This document shows, piece after piece, positions 52,359 to 61,684 of a DNA stretch of 64,000 nucleotides (the first letter of the stretch is position 1; every line of letters starts with the position of its first letter). Both the position numbers and the translations under genes were made by a program. Source of the DNA: Hyphomicrobium sp. GTDB taxonomy: Bacteria; Pseudomonadota; Alphaproteobacteria; Rhizobiales; Hyphomicrobiaceae. The stretch lies in NCBI GenBank assembly GCA_016793445.1, contig JAEUME010000015.1:1-64000 (forward strand), written 5' to 3'. A model generated the notes under the pieces. The model was given only the letters and a program-made list of their open reading frames with translations, did no database searches and was not told the origin of the DNA.

Positions 52359-53012
52359 ATGAAGGCGCTGTTACTGAAGGCCAGTCTGGTTCTGTTTGTT
52401 ATCGCCGGTTACATCGCCTCCCCGTTTCTGACCGCCTGGTCAATCCGGGAGGCGGTTCACCATGGCGATAGCGCTTATCTGACCCGCCAGATCGATTGGC
52501 CGAGTTTGCGCGCGTCCCTCGCGCCCGATATCGGCCGCATCGCGCTCAACCTGCCAGACCCGGAAACGGCGCGTGCCGTCAAACCGGGCTTGTGGCAGCG
52601 CTTCAAGGCCTATTGGGGCCAGGGCGCGGTCAACAAGGCCATTGAGAGCTACGTGACGCCGGAGGGCCTGCCGCAGCTCTTTCAGGCCCGCAAGGCCTAT
52701 CGCGACTACATCGCGGGCCAGCCCGACGACGCCAAGCTGGCGCTCGCCGAGCGCATCAAACGCGCCTGGGCACGCGTCAGGCGCGCAGAATTTACCTCAC
52801 TCACGACGTTCGAGATCGACATGGTCGACAAGCACGATCCCAACCGCATGTATCTGGGCAAGCTTGCGATCGACGGCTTCGGGTGGAAGCTCAAGGAGCT
52901 TCGCGTGAAAATCCTCCAGACGGCAGAGAATGCGATCGTCAAATTCGCCGATACCGGCGGCCGGGCCGGCGGTTACACCTTCTGGGAGCGCGCGAAAGCG
53001 GCCGCCCGTTAA
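52359..53012 (+). CDS. DUF2939 family membrane-anchored protein
   Basis: 217-aa protein with one N-terminal membrane helix or signal anchor (MKALLLKASLVLFVIAGYIA) followed by the DUF2939 core: AWSIREAVHHGDSAYLTRQI, DWPSLRASL and, near the end, DPNRMYLGKLAIDGFGWKLK. Family function is unknown. The start at 52359 has GGGAG upstream; an earlier ATG at 52332 is in frame. It follows the M48 gene by 230 bp in the same direction. Confidence 0.82.
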   Translation: MKALLLKASLVLFVIAGYIASPFLTAWSIREAVHHGDSAYLTRQIDWPSLRASLAPDIGRIALNLPDPETARAVKPGLWQRFKAYWGQGAVNKAIESYVTPEGLPQLFQARKAYRDYIAGQPDDAKLALAERIKRAWARVRRAEFTSLTTFEIDMVDKHDPNRMYLGKLAIDGFGWKLKELRVKILQTAENAIVKFADTGGRAGGYTFWERAKAAAR

Positions 53013-53142
53013 GTTCGGGGCCACCCGCGTGTTCGCTCGTTAACTCAGGTAAGCAAACCGCACAGCGTTCGTATTCTTTGTAAACGAATGTCATGGTACA
53101 GACCCTTGATGCTGTGGTGACAACGAGTGTCTCCGGGTCGTT

Positions 53143-53838
53143 ATGCCTTCGAAATTCCATCTCATCTATCAACTTGCGATGATGGGCGCGTTCGACGTGC
53201 TGCCGCAAATGGTGAAGACGCACGGACTCGTGTCGCGGGTAGGCAACCGCATGCGCCACAAGACGGTGGCCGCGGTCTCCCATGTGGCCAAGACCTACAA
53301 CGGTGCGCTCTACCAGGACACACCCGACCGGCTCGTTCTCGAGAATGTCGTGATCCCCTACTACCAACTCGACCCGGACGTTCGCAACATCGTCTTCGTG
53401 GGATGTGATTGGTATACGGCGGGATACGAGCGTCTCTTCGCGCATAAGAAATTCTGGACGATCGATCCTGACATCGCCAAAGCTGGCTTTGGAGCGGCGA
53501 GGCATCAGATCGCACCTATGCGCAATCTCGCCGCGCTGATGGCCGAAGGACAGGCCGACCTCGTGGTCTGCAACGGCGTCATCGGCTGGGGCTTGAACGA
53601 TCACGACGAAGCGGAAGCCTCGTTCGAAGCAGCTTGGCGCATCCTACGGCCCGGCGGGCATTTGATCGTCGGCTTCAACGACCGGCCGCCCCACATCCCC
53701 TTCCATCCCGATGAGCTTGCCGCGCTGGCGCGCTTCGAGCCCTTCAGCTTCGAGCCGCTCGCGGCCCACGAACACCGCGTGGCCCATGAGCTGTGCCATG
53801 TCTACCGCTTCTACCGAAAGCCGGTGGCGGGCGCTTAA
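53143..53838 (+). CDS. Class I SAM-dependent methyltransferase-like protein
   Basis: 231-aa protein. The middle contains a Rossmann-type methyltransferase pattern (NIVFVGCDWYTAGYERLF, WTIDPDIAKAGFGAARHQIA, DLVVCNGVIGWGLND, AWRILRPGGHLIVGFND). Motif I is degenerate: GCDWYT in place of GxGxG. The substrate is unknown. It is convergent with valS, 7 bp apart, without a visible terminator between. Confidence 0.75.
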   Translation: MPSKFHLIYQLAMMGAFDVLPQMVKTHGLVSRVGNRMRHKTVAAVSHVAKTYNGALYQDTPDRLVLENVVIPYYQLDPDVRNIVFVGCDWYTAGYERLFAHKKFWTIDPDIAKAGFGAARHQIAPMRNLAALMAEGQADLVVCNGVIGWGLNDHDEAEASFEAAWRILRPGGHLIVGFNDRPPHIPFHPDELAALARFEPFSFEPLAAHEHRVAHELCHVYRFYRKPVAGA

Positions 53839-53845
53839 ACGCCGG

Positions 53846-56725
53846 TCAATCGTTCCCGAGCCGTTTGAGCGCTGCGGCAAGACGGGTGATGTCGGCTTCG
53901 AGTTCCGCCTTGCGCGTGCGCGCCTCGGCGATTGCCTCGGGCTTGGCGCGTTCCACGAAGCTTGGGTTGGACAGCTTGGCGTCCATCTTCGAAAGGTCCG
54001 ACGTGGCGCTCTCGATCGCTTTTGCGAGGCGCTTCCTTTCCGCCGCCATATCGATGATGCCCTCCAGCGGCAGCGCCGCCGTCGTCTCGCCCGACACGAT
54101 GAGCGCTGCCCCCTTAGGCTCGGTCTTGGTGAACGAAATGTCTTCGAGGCGCGCCAGCCGCTTGATCGTGTCGTCATTGCGCATGGCGCGATCCTTGAGC
54201 GCGGGATCTGCACCGATGATGACGAGCGGGATCTTCGCACCCGCGGGCACGTTCATCTCGGTGCGCACCGAACGGATCTCCGAGACGAGACGGACAATCC
54301 AGTTGATCTCGTCTGCGGCCGCCTTGTCGTAGAGGCCGTCGAATTGCGGCCACGAGGACAGGCACAGCAACGAGCGCCGCGCGACGCCGTGCTCGACCAT
54401 ATGCGCCCATAGCTCTTCGGTGATGAACGGCATGAAAGGGTGCAGCAGCTTCAGAATCTGATCGAGCACCCACGCAACCGTCGTGCGCGTCTCGGCCTTC
54501 GCCGTTTCGTCCTCTCCGGCCAGCAAAGGCTTGATGAGTTCCAGATACCAGTCGCAGAACTCACCCCACACGAACTCATAGGCCGCGATGGCGGCTTCGT
54601 TGAACTTGTAGGCTTCGAGCGACGCGGTGATGGCGCTTGCCACCAGCTGCGTCTCCCCAACGATCCACTTGTTGATCGTCTGCTTGACGCCTGCGGGATC
54701 GAAGTCGGGCTCGCGCACGCACTCGTTCATTTCGGCAAAGCGTGAGGCATTCCATAGCTTGGTCGCGAAATTGCGATAGCCTTCGACGCGCTCGATGGAC
54801 AGCTTCACGTCGGAGCCTTGCGCCGCCATCGCCGCCATCGTGAAGCGCAACGCATCGGTGCCATAAGACTTGATGCCTTGCGGATAGTCTTTGCGCACTT
54901 CCTTCTCGACCCTGTTGGCCTGCTCCTTGGACAAGCCTGCGGTACGCTTGGCGATGAGCGCGTCGATCTCGATGCCGTCGATGATATCGAGCGGATCGAT
55001 GACATTGCCGCGGGTCTTCGACATCTTGTTACCCGCGCCGTCGCGAACAAGGCCATGAATGTAGACATCGTGGAAAGGCACATCGTCCATGAAGTGAAGG
55101 CCCATCATCATCATCCTGGCGACCCAGAAGAAGATGATGTCGAAGCCGGTGATGAGCACGCTGGTGGGATAATACTTGCCGATTTCCGGGGTGGAGTCAG
55201 GCCAACCCAGCGTCGAGAACGGCCACAGGGCGCTGCTGAACCAGGTATCGAGAACATCCTCGTCGCGCGTGAGCGGCGCATCCTTCTTGTAGTAGAGCTT
55301 GGCCTCCGCGTGGGCGTCCGCCTCGTCGTGCGCGACGAACACTTTGCCATCGGGTCCATACCAGGCGGGGATCTGATGGCCCCACCAGAGCTGGCGCGAG
55401 ATGCACCATGGCTGAATGTTTTCCAGCCAACGGTAATAATCGTTCGCAAACCGTTCCGGCACGAAGCGAGTCTTGCCGTCCTTCACGGCAGCGAGCGCGG
55501 GTTTGGCAAGTTCAGCAGCGTTGACGTACCATTGATCCGTCAGCCAGGGCTCGATCGCCACGCCAGAGCGGTCGCCGTGCGGCACGGTCTGCGTCGTCGG
55601 CTCGATCTTCTCCAGAAGCCCAAGTTCGTCGAGCGCGGCGACCACCTTGAGGCGCGCTTCAAACCGGTCAAGGCCGCGATAGTCCTGCGGCGCCTCTTCG
55701 TTGATGCGCCCGAACGCATCCAGAATGTTGATCTGCTCCAGGCCCTGGCGCTTGCCGACCTCAAAGTCGTTGAAGTCGTGCGCAGGCGTGATCTTCACCG
55801 CGCCGGTACCCTTCGTAGGGTCGGAATACTCGTCCGCAACGATCGGGATCTCGCGCCCAACGAGCGGAAGCTTCACCTTGGCGCCCGCCTTGACGAGCGG
55901 CGCATAGCGCTCGTCTTCCGGATGCACAGCGACGCCCGTGTCGCCCAGCATCGTCTCGGGGCGCGTCGTCGCAACGACGATGTAATCCTTGTCGTATCCG
56001 GCGGCCTTCTTCGTCAGCGGATAGCGCAAGTGGTACATATGCCCGTTGGGATCGCGGGCCAACACCTTAGCCAGCGCGGCCTCATCAAACGGCTTTTCGG
56101 GATCGCCGCTCGTCCAGTTCACCGACCCGCGCTTTTCGAGCTGCACGACTTCGAGATCGGAAATCGCGGTCTGGAATTTCGGATCCCAGTTGACAAGCCG
56201 CTTGTCCTTGTAGATGAGGCCAGACCGATACAGCTCTACGAAGACCTTGAGCACGGCCTTCGACAGTCCCTCGTCCATGGTGAAGCGTTCGCGCGACCAG
56301 TCGCAAGACGCGCCAAGCCGCTTGAGCTGGTTGACGATGGTGTCCCCAGACTCAGCTTTCCATGACCAGACCTTCTCGAGAAACTTCTCGCGGCCGAGTT
56401 CACGCCGGCTTGGCTCACCGTCGGCCGCAAGCTTGCGCTCCACCACCATCTGCGTGGCGATGCCCGCGTGGTCCGTGCCCGGCTGCCAGAGCACGTCACG
56501 CCCGCGCATACGCTCGAAACGCACCAGCACATCCTGCAGCGTGTTGTTCAAGGCATGCCCCATGTGGAGCGAGCCCGTCACGTTCGGCGGCGGGATGACG
56601 ATGGAGAACGCAGCGTTTTTACCGCCACCTTCCGCGCCGCGCCCCGCCTTGAAGGCTTCCGCCTTCTCCCATTCGGCAGCGATGCGCGGCTCTATCTCGG
56701 CCGGCTGAAATGTCTTTTCGAGCAT
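53846..56725 (-). CDS. valS: Valyl-tRNA synthetase
   Basis: 959-aa class I aminoacyl-tRNA synthetase. HIGH motif: PNVTGSLHMGHALN (48-60). KMSKS motif: GNKMSKTRGN (near 565). The editing domain includes TTRPETMLGDTGVAVHPEDE. The C-terminal coiled coil (AAERKRLAKAIESATSDLSK to LAAALKRLGND) is typical. Length is normal. It follows the first PopZ gene by 75 bp on the same strand and may be co-transcribed with it, an order often seen in Hyphomicrobiales. Confidence 0.98.
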   Translation of the reverse strand: MLEKTFQPAEIEPRIAAEWEKAEAFKAGRGAEGGGKNAAFSIVIPPPNVTGSLHMGHALNNTLQDVLVRFERMRGRDVLWQPGTDHAGIATQMVVERKLAADGEPSRRELGREKFLEKVWSWKAESGDTIVNQLKRLGASCDWSRERFTMDEGLSKAVLKVFVELYRSGLIYKDKRLVNWDPKFQTAISDLEVVQLEKRGSVNWTSGDPEKPFDEAALAKVLARDPNGHMYHLRYPLTKKAAGYDKDYIVVATTRPETMLGDTGVAVHPEDERYAPLVKAGAKVKLPLVGREIPIVADEYSDPTKGTGAVKITPAHDFNDFEVGKRQGLEQINILDAFGRINEEAPQDYRGLDRFEARLKVVAALDELGLLEKIEPTTQTVPHGDRSGVAIEPWLTDQWYVNAAELAKPALAAVKDGKTRFVPERFANDYYRWLENIQPWCISRQLWWGHQIPAWYGPDGKVFVAHDEADAHAEAKLYYKKDAPLTRDEDVLDTWFSSALWPFSTLGWPDSTPEIGKYYPTSVLITGFDIIFFWVARMMMMGLHFMDDVPFHDVYIHGLVRDGAGNKMSKTRGNVIDPLDIIDGIEIDALIAKRTAGLSKEQANRVEKEVRKDYPQGIKSYGTDALRFTMAAMAAQGSDVKLSIERVEGYRNFATKLWNASRFAEMNECVREPDFDPAGVKQTINKWIVGETQLVASAITASLEAYKFNEAAIAAYEFVWGEFCDWYLELIKPLLAGEDETAKAETRTTVAWVLDQILKLLHPFMPFITEELWAHMVEHGVARRSLLCLSSWPQFDGLYDKAAADEINWIVRLVSEIRSVRTEMNVPAGAKIPLVIIGADPALKDRAMRNDDTIKRLARLEDISFTKTEPKGAALIVSGETTAALPLEGIIDMAAERKRLAKAIESATSDLSKMDAKLSNPSFVERAKPEAIAEARTRKAELEADITRLAAALKRLGND

Positions 56726-56800
56726 GGGGAAGGTTTCGCTTGAATAACCGTGGATGAACCCGGTCGTAAGGCGCTCCTTCCCGTGCTGTCAACTGTGCGG

Positions 56801-57553
56801 CTAGCTGCGCGGCTTTGTCGGCGTCCCCTGCACCTCGCTCAAAAGCGCTTTCTCGACGATTTTCGGCATGTTTTCCTGCAGCCACTGGCGCAGCATGGGG
56901 CGCAGCAACTGTGCGGCCGCGTCATCTACCGCATCCGCCGCGTGCTGGGCAAAACCGCCCTCCGGGAGCTGCGGAGGCTGATGCGTGGCCGTTGCGGGCT
57001 GCACGGCAGGCTCCGGCTGGGGTTCGGGCTTCTTGGGCTCGTAAGCCTGGCGCGTCAGCTCGCCAAGCCGGTTGACGCGCGTATCGAAGAAGGTCGGCAT
57101 CACTCGGGCGACAGGCTCTTCGTCCATGGACTGCGTGGATGCCGGCTGAGACTGGCTGCTCTGATGCGCGCTCGTGTTGCGGGAGGCTTTGTCGGCGCTC
57201 ATGACAGTCTGAACCGGAGGTTCAAGCATGCGGCCCGCGACGGAGGGATCGAACGGAATGACGGTGCGAGAGCGGACCTGCTGATCTTGCGGCGCAGCCG
57301 ACTTCAGTGCGTCACTGAGGCGGCCAAACAGCTTTGGTTTCTCCGGCGCTCCGGCATGGCCGGGCTTGAAAATGGCTGGAAGCTCGAATTCAGGCGCTTC
57401 TTGTCCCGCCTGCGGCTCGCGCCGGGCAGGCAACTGCATGTCTGAGGCAACCATGCGCGCCGGACCGCCTTCATCGGCGATGGATGTGCGGATGGAGGCG
57501 AGGATGTCTTCTACGTTGTGGTTGGCCCCGTTATACCCATTGATGCTGGTCAT
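56801..57553 (-). CDS. PopZ/DUF2497 polar organising protein, paralogue 1
   Basis: 250-aa protein with the PopZ plan. A short N-terminal helix (NVEDILASIRTSIADEG) is followed by a long disordered Pro/Glu/Gln-rich middle (about 30-190) and a C-terminal helix group (DDAAAQLLRPMLRQWLQENM, PKIVEKALLSEVQ). In Caulobacter PopZ forms a polar matrix that anchors ParB-parS and recruits cell-cycle proteins. AGAGGTAG precedes ATG 57553; the open frame to 57613 is ignored. A second, longer paralogue is directly upstream, with a terminator between. Confidence 0.88.
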   Translation of the reverse strand: MTSINGYNGANHNVEDILASIRTSIADEGGPARMVASDMQLPARREPQAGQEAPEFELPAIFKPGHAGAPEKPKLFGRLSDALKSAAPQDQQVRSRTVIPFDPSVAGRMLEPPVQTVMSADKASRNTSAHQSSQSQPASTQSMDEEPVARVMPTFFDTRVNRLGELTRQAYEPKKPEPQPEPAVQPATATHQPPQLPEGGFAQHAADAVDDAAAQLLRPMLRQWLQENMPKIVEKALLSEVQGTPTKPRS

Positions 57554-57802
57554 GACGCTACCTCTGTCTGCGTACGAATTACTTCGCAGAACCGCGCCGG
57601 CACTCCCGCTCATTGCCCTTCGGTTCGGTTTCTCCCCGCCGGTGTTTGCCCGCTTCTCAATCGAGCTCTCACCGCCGCTGGCGCTCTTCCCGTTCCGTCC
57701 CCGATGACGGTTGACTTGTTGTTCGCGCTTGCATGTTGCATTAGCGCCAATCCTTGGCGCTCGTATGGCGGCCTCGCGGCTTGCGCAAATTTCTGGAGCA
57801 AA

Positions 57803-57837
57803 AATAAAAGCAGGGCTCGGAAAGCCCCGCTTTTATT
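57803..57837 (-). terminator. Terminator between the two PopZ genes
   Basis: AATAAAAGC and GGGCT on one side pair with AGCCC and GCTTTTATT on the other, with one A-C mismatch. T-runs occur on both strands. It lies 33 bp past the stop of the longer PopZ gene, so the two paralogues are separate transcription units. Confidence 0.85.
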
Positions 57838-57870
57838 GACGCAATCGCGTCACCATCCGGTCCTAAAGTT

Positions 57871-59595
57871 CTACTCTGCGGCGGGCTTATGCTGGGCTCG
57901 GCTACTATCGGCAAGCTCCTTGCGCAGCGCGCGTTCTACGATCCTGGGCATGTTCTCCGCAAGCCAAGTCTTCAGCATCGGGCGCAAAAGCTCTGCAACG
58001 GTGTCTTCCATCGTGCGCTGAGCAGGTATGTTGTGGCCGCCGCGATCATGCGGAACGAGCGAACGTCCCTCGTTGGGTTGAGTGTAAGATTCTGCTTCTT
58101 TTTCAGGATCGGCGTAATACGGATCGAAAGCCTTCTGATGATCGGCTTGTGTGTCGTCATCATTCTCCGGCTCGACAACTTCGACGTCAGGCGCTTCCGT
58201 TTCAGTCACCCCCGCCGCAGTATTGAAATCAAAGGAAGAGCCCTCGGTCTCGCTGCTGCGCGGCGCGATATCCGACAGCGCGGGCATACCGCGTTCGGCT
58301 TCGGGTTCCACCGCCGTGTTTGCACGTTCTGCCTCGGAATCGCTGTCTTCGAGGACGTTTTGGGCGCCATCTGCCGGTGTGGTCGAGAAGATCGTGCCGG
58401 ACTCGGTATCTTGCGCCGCAAATGCGGCCGGCGCGCTGGTTGTGGAACGCACGAGTTGTTCAAGCACCGCGCGCGAAGACACTTGCGGGGCTTCGCTGGC
58501 CGGTTCAACCGTTGCGGATGTCCGTGTGGCAGCCAGCAACGGAGACGGACGAAACGTGATTTCGCCGAAGGGATCCTCGACAAGTGCTGCGTTGGCGACG
58601 CTAGCCTCCGCGGCTGGCGTGGGCGCGGGCTCTGCGGCAGGAGGAGCCGCCGGCGGCGCGGATACTGACTCTTCGAATGCTGTCTCGGGCACCCCAAACT
58701 TGGTGCTCAGCACGCCAAAATCGGGTTCGGCAGGCTTTGCGGCGGTGAACGGTGTGGCGGGCGTGGCGGTCTGCGTGTCGACGTGTGCTGAAGGCTCGAC
58801 CGCCTCGCGCTTGGGAATGAACGAGCCGAATGGATCACGGCGGCCCTCAGCCGGCTGAGGTTGAATGGGGGCGGCCTCGGACCCAGGGAACTTGCGCGCG
58901 AAAGGTGAAGGTCCCAGCGTGAATTCAAACGGATCGGGCTCGCGAGAAATTGGTGCAGGCTTGGCTGCTTCTGCATTTTTCGGGCCCTCCGCAAGGTAGC
59001 CCTCGCGCGAAACCGTGAAGCCCGGACGGTTCTCCGAGCGCGCAGGCGCACCAAGGCTGTCCAGCGCGGCCTGGACAGAATCCTTGGACGTCTCCTGCAG
59101 ATTGTGAGCGGGCAACGTTCCGATCGAGAGTGTCGGCGTCTGCAATGCGGGTTCGGTTCCCTTTGCGGGTGCGCCGGGCACATCCGCGCGATGGGCGTCA
59201 ATACCGGTCGTGGGCACCTGCGGCATGGTCGAGGCCAAGGATCGCGTTGGAGCATCCAATGGCGTGTCAGCTTGAGAATCGGGCTGCGCGCGTGCCCCGT
59301 CAAAAGCAGGCCGATGGGAGAAAAATCCCGCCAAGAATGGCTTGCTTTCTGAAGTCGTCTCCCGCGTTTGTGCCGCGAGGCCAGAATCACCGTTGGACGT
59401 CTCGGGGGTTGCGTCGAGCGTCGAAAGAGGACCAAAGGCAGGCTTTGCGGAAGCTTCTTCAGCGGCACGCGCCGGGGAGGCGGGTTTGGCTTCAGGCTCC
59501 GGGCGCGAGCCAGGAGGATCCTCAGCTATGATCCGGCGGATCGAAGCCAGAATCTCTTCCATGCTGGGTTCGCCGACTGGATCAAGTCTCGTCAT
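57871..59595 (-). CDS. PopZ/DUF2497 polar organising protein, paralogue 2 (long)
   Basis: 574-aa protein, about twice the usual length, with the same terminal signatures as paralogue 1. N-terminus: PSMEEILASIRRIIAEDP. C-terminus: EDTVAELLRPMLKTWLAENM and PRIVERALRKELADSS. The middle 480 residues are disordered, rich in Ala, Pro, Glu, Ser and Thr, and acidic, as in PopZ, where this part sets condensate fluidity. AAAGGTG precedes ATG 59595; the frame is open to 59664. It is probably the second of two polar matrix proteins. Confidence 0.88.
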   Translation of the reverse strand: MTRLDPVGEPSMEEILASIRRIIAEDPPGSRPEPEAKPASPARAAEEASAKPAFGPLSTLDATPETSNGDSGLAAQTRETTSESKPFLAGFFSHRPAFDGARAQPDSQADTPLDAPTRSLASTMPQVPTTGIDAHRADVPGAPAKGTEPALQTPTLSIGTLPAHNLQETSKDSVQAALDSLGAPARSENRPGFTVSREGYLAEGPKNAEAAKPAPISREPDPFEFTLGPSPFARKFPGSEAAPIQPQPAEGRRDPFGSFIPKREAVEPSAHVDTQTATPATPFTAAKPAEPDFGVLSTKFGVPETAFEESVSAPPAAPPAAEPAPTPAAEASVANAALVEDPFGEITFRPSPLLAATRTSATVEPASEAPQVSSRAVLEQLVRSTTSAPAAFAAQDTESGTIFSTTPADGAQNVLEDSDSEAERANTAVEPEAERGMPALSDIAPRSSETEGSSFDFNTAAGVTETEAPDVEVVEPENDDDTQADHQKAFDPYYADPEKEAESYTQPNEGRSLVPHDRGGHNIPAQRTMEDTVAELLRPMLKTWLAENMPRIVERALRKELADSSRAQHKPAAE

Positions 59596-59888
59596 ACCGC
59601 ACCTTTCAAGATGCGCGACCGGGCCACGCCGCGCTCCTTCGTCCATTACTGCTAATCGCGCCAACCGAGGGCTCCAGCCTTATGCGGCGCACTCCGACTG
59701 AGGCCAAGTATAGACGGAGAAACGCTGCATGCAGGCCACACCGGCCGTTTACCACAAGGAAATAGACCGCACTCACGGCGCTCTCAAGGCAATTTGCATC
59801 GCTTTTCGTCGCGGTTAAGGCCGCACATTCCTACCGCGCAGGAAAGAGCCAACCGTCCATGCAGCGCGATGCCGCTTGTGTTCAAGAT

Positions 59889-59918
59889 CAAAAAAAGCGG
59901 GCCCGATTGGGGCCCGCT
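59889..59918 (-). terminator. Terminator of the first TolC gene
   Basis: A perfect 9-bp stem, AGCGGGCCC (59896-59904) / GGGCCCGCT (59910-59918), is followed on the minus strand by seven T residues, 38 bp past the tolC stop. The rest of the 361-bp gap (59596-59956) shows nothing else. Confidence 0.9.
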
Positions 59919-59956
59919 CAATTCCTTGATACCGGAGTCGCAGACGGCCTTGGACC

Positions 59957-61411
59957 TTACTTCACAGGCTCGTGCGTAACGTCCGCCCGCCACAACTCGT
60001 GGTGCTCCATGCGGCCGTCATCATGCGTAATGTCTATGCCAAACCACTTGCGGCGAACCTCGTCGGCATGAATGACAGGATCATAAACAGTGTCGACCGC
60101 GCCAAGCTCGGCCACATTCAACCGGCCGATAGCGGCGATCACCGCATAGGTCGCGACGATAATGTTGCGCTTTGTGGCTTCCGACTGGATTTCAGAAGAA
60201 AGCAGCTCCTGGCGAGCATTGAGCACGTCGAGCAAAGTCCGCTGGCCGACTTTTTCTTCTTCACGCACGCCATTCAGCGCCGTCCGGTTGGCCTCAATCT
60301 GGGCTTTATCGGATTCATGCTGCGCCTTGGCACCCTGAAGCTGGGCCCAAGCCTGGGCCACGGCCGACTGCGCCTGGGCGCGCGCCTGCTCGATCTCCTG
60401 GATGCGCGAAATGTGAGTGTGCTTGGCCTGACGCACCCGCGCCTCGACCTCGCCACCAGTATAGATCGGCACGTTGACGCGGCCGACGACGGCCGCTGTA
60501 TTGACTTCGTCGATTGATGTCGACGTGTCGAAACGTTCCGAATAGGAGGCCTCAAGCTCAGCTGAGGGCAACAGTTCACCGCGGATCCGATCCACGGTAA
60601 AACGCGCGCCCTGCTCACGATAAAGAGCAGCCACGACCTCCGGGTTCTCTTGAGAACTGATCGCGATAGCCTCGTTCAGCGAACTCGGAAGGAGTCGGGT
60701 TTTCCAGCCAGGATCAGACAACCGCTGCGGCGAATGACCGACTACCTGCTCAAATCGTGCCCGGGCGGACTTAAGGTTCGCCCGGCTGGCATCAAGATCG
60801 CCCACCGCGAGCGCGCGCCGCGCCTCTGCCTGAGCCACGTCAGTCCGCGTCACCTCACCAACGGTGAAACGATCTTTGGTGGCCTTCAGCTCCTGATTGA
60901 AGAATTCCAGGCCGTCTTCCCGGAGCCGCACGACCGCTTGGGCAGCCACCACATCCGCAAAGGCGGTTACCGCGTCCTGCAGCACGAGCTGCTCGACGCT
61001 GCGCAGCGTCTCGCGCCCGGCGCGCACCGCCGATTCAGCCTCGTTGACCGCATTGGTGACCTGAAAGCCCCGAAAGACCGGCTGAATCAAATTGACTGCG
61101 TACCCGCGCGGAGTGGTCGTGCCCGATCCGCCAAATGAGGGACGCACGCGCGTATTCTCGCGGCCGACATCGGCGCCAAAGCCGATCTGAGGGCGATAGC
61201 CAGAGTTGGCGCGAGCAACCTCTTCGTCGACCGCGCGCAAACGAGCACGTTCCGCATCGAGCTGCGGGTTGTATTGGTAAGTAGCCGCAAGAGCATCAAG
61301 AAGCGATTCCGCTCGTGCGGAAGTGCCGCTTTGCGCCGCTAGCATGGCGAACACGGCAAGGGCTCCGCCCTTCCATGCCCGCCCTGAACCCCCGTTCACG
61401 CGCCGGCTCAT
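59957..61411 (-). CDS. TolC family outer-membrane channel, copy 1
   Basis: 484-aa outer-membrane efflux/secretion channel with signal peptide (about 1-33, ending ARA) and the repeated TolC plan: ESLLDALAATYQYNPQLDAE at the start, EARVRQAKHTHISRIQEIEQ in the first half-repeat end and EEKVGQRTLLDVLNARQELL near the end. It should serve type I secretion or RND efflux. The partner inner-membrane genes are not in the window. It is about half identical in pattern to the copy at 61685, so they arose by tandem duplication; the gap between them is 273 bp. Confidence 0.93.
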   Translation of the reverse strand: MSRRVNGGSGRAWKGGALAVFAMLAAQSGTSARAESLLDALAATYQYNPQLDAERARLRAVDEEVARANSGYRPQIGFGADVGRENTRVRPSFGGSGTTTPRGYAVNLIQPVFRGFQVTNAVNEAESAVRAGRETLRSVEQLVLQDAVTAFADVVAAQAVVRLREDGLEFFNQELKATKDRFTVGEVTRTDVAQAEARRALAVGDLDASRANLKSARARFEQVVGHSPQRLSDPGWKTRLLPSSLNEAIAISSQENPEVVAALYREQGARFTVDRIRGELLPSAELEASYSERFDTSTSIDEVNTAAVVGRVNVPIYTGGEVEARVRQAKHTHISRIQEIEQARAQAQSAVAQAWAQLQGAKAQHESDKAQIEANRTALNGVREEEKVGQRTLLDVLNARQELLSSEIQSEATKRNIIVATYAVIAAIGRLNVAELGAVDTVYDPVIHADEVRRKWFGIDITHDDGRMEHHELWRADVTHEPVK

Positions 61412-61684
61412 ATATCAGTCCCTGTAAGCTCCGCGCGATCTCCCCAGATCACTGCGGAACGCCCCTCCTAACGCGCCTACACCCGACTTTCCTGGGCTAG
61501 CTCGATATCACAATAACGCGTGCTATGCGGGCGCACTCGTACACAGACCCAACTCAATGCATAGCTCAATGCGGTTCGCACGTGGAGATTGTTGAGCGGA
61601 TCTTCCCTTCTTTGACGACGCGGCGTTGCCCAATTCCCACATTGCTTCAGACTTTTAAACAACGTTAATTACACCTGGGCAGGG

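Noticed and set aside
54818..56365. 515-aa open frame on the plus strand across valS
   Set aside because: It is antisense to a fully conserved valyl-tRNA synthetase and has no recognisable domain; long antisense frames are expected in GC-rich DNA.
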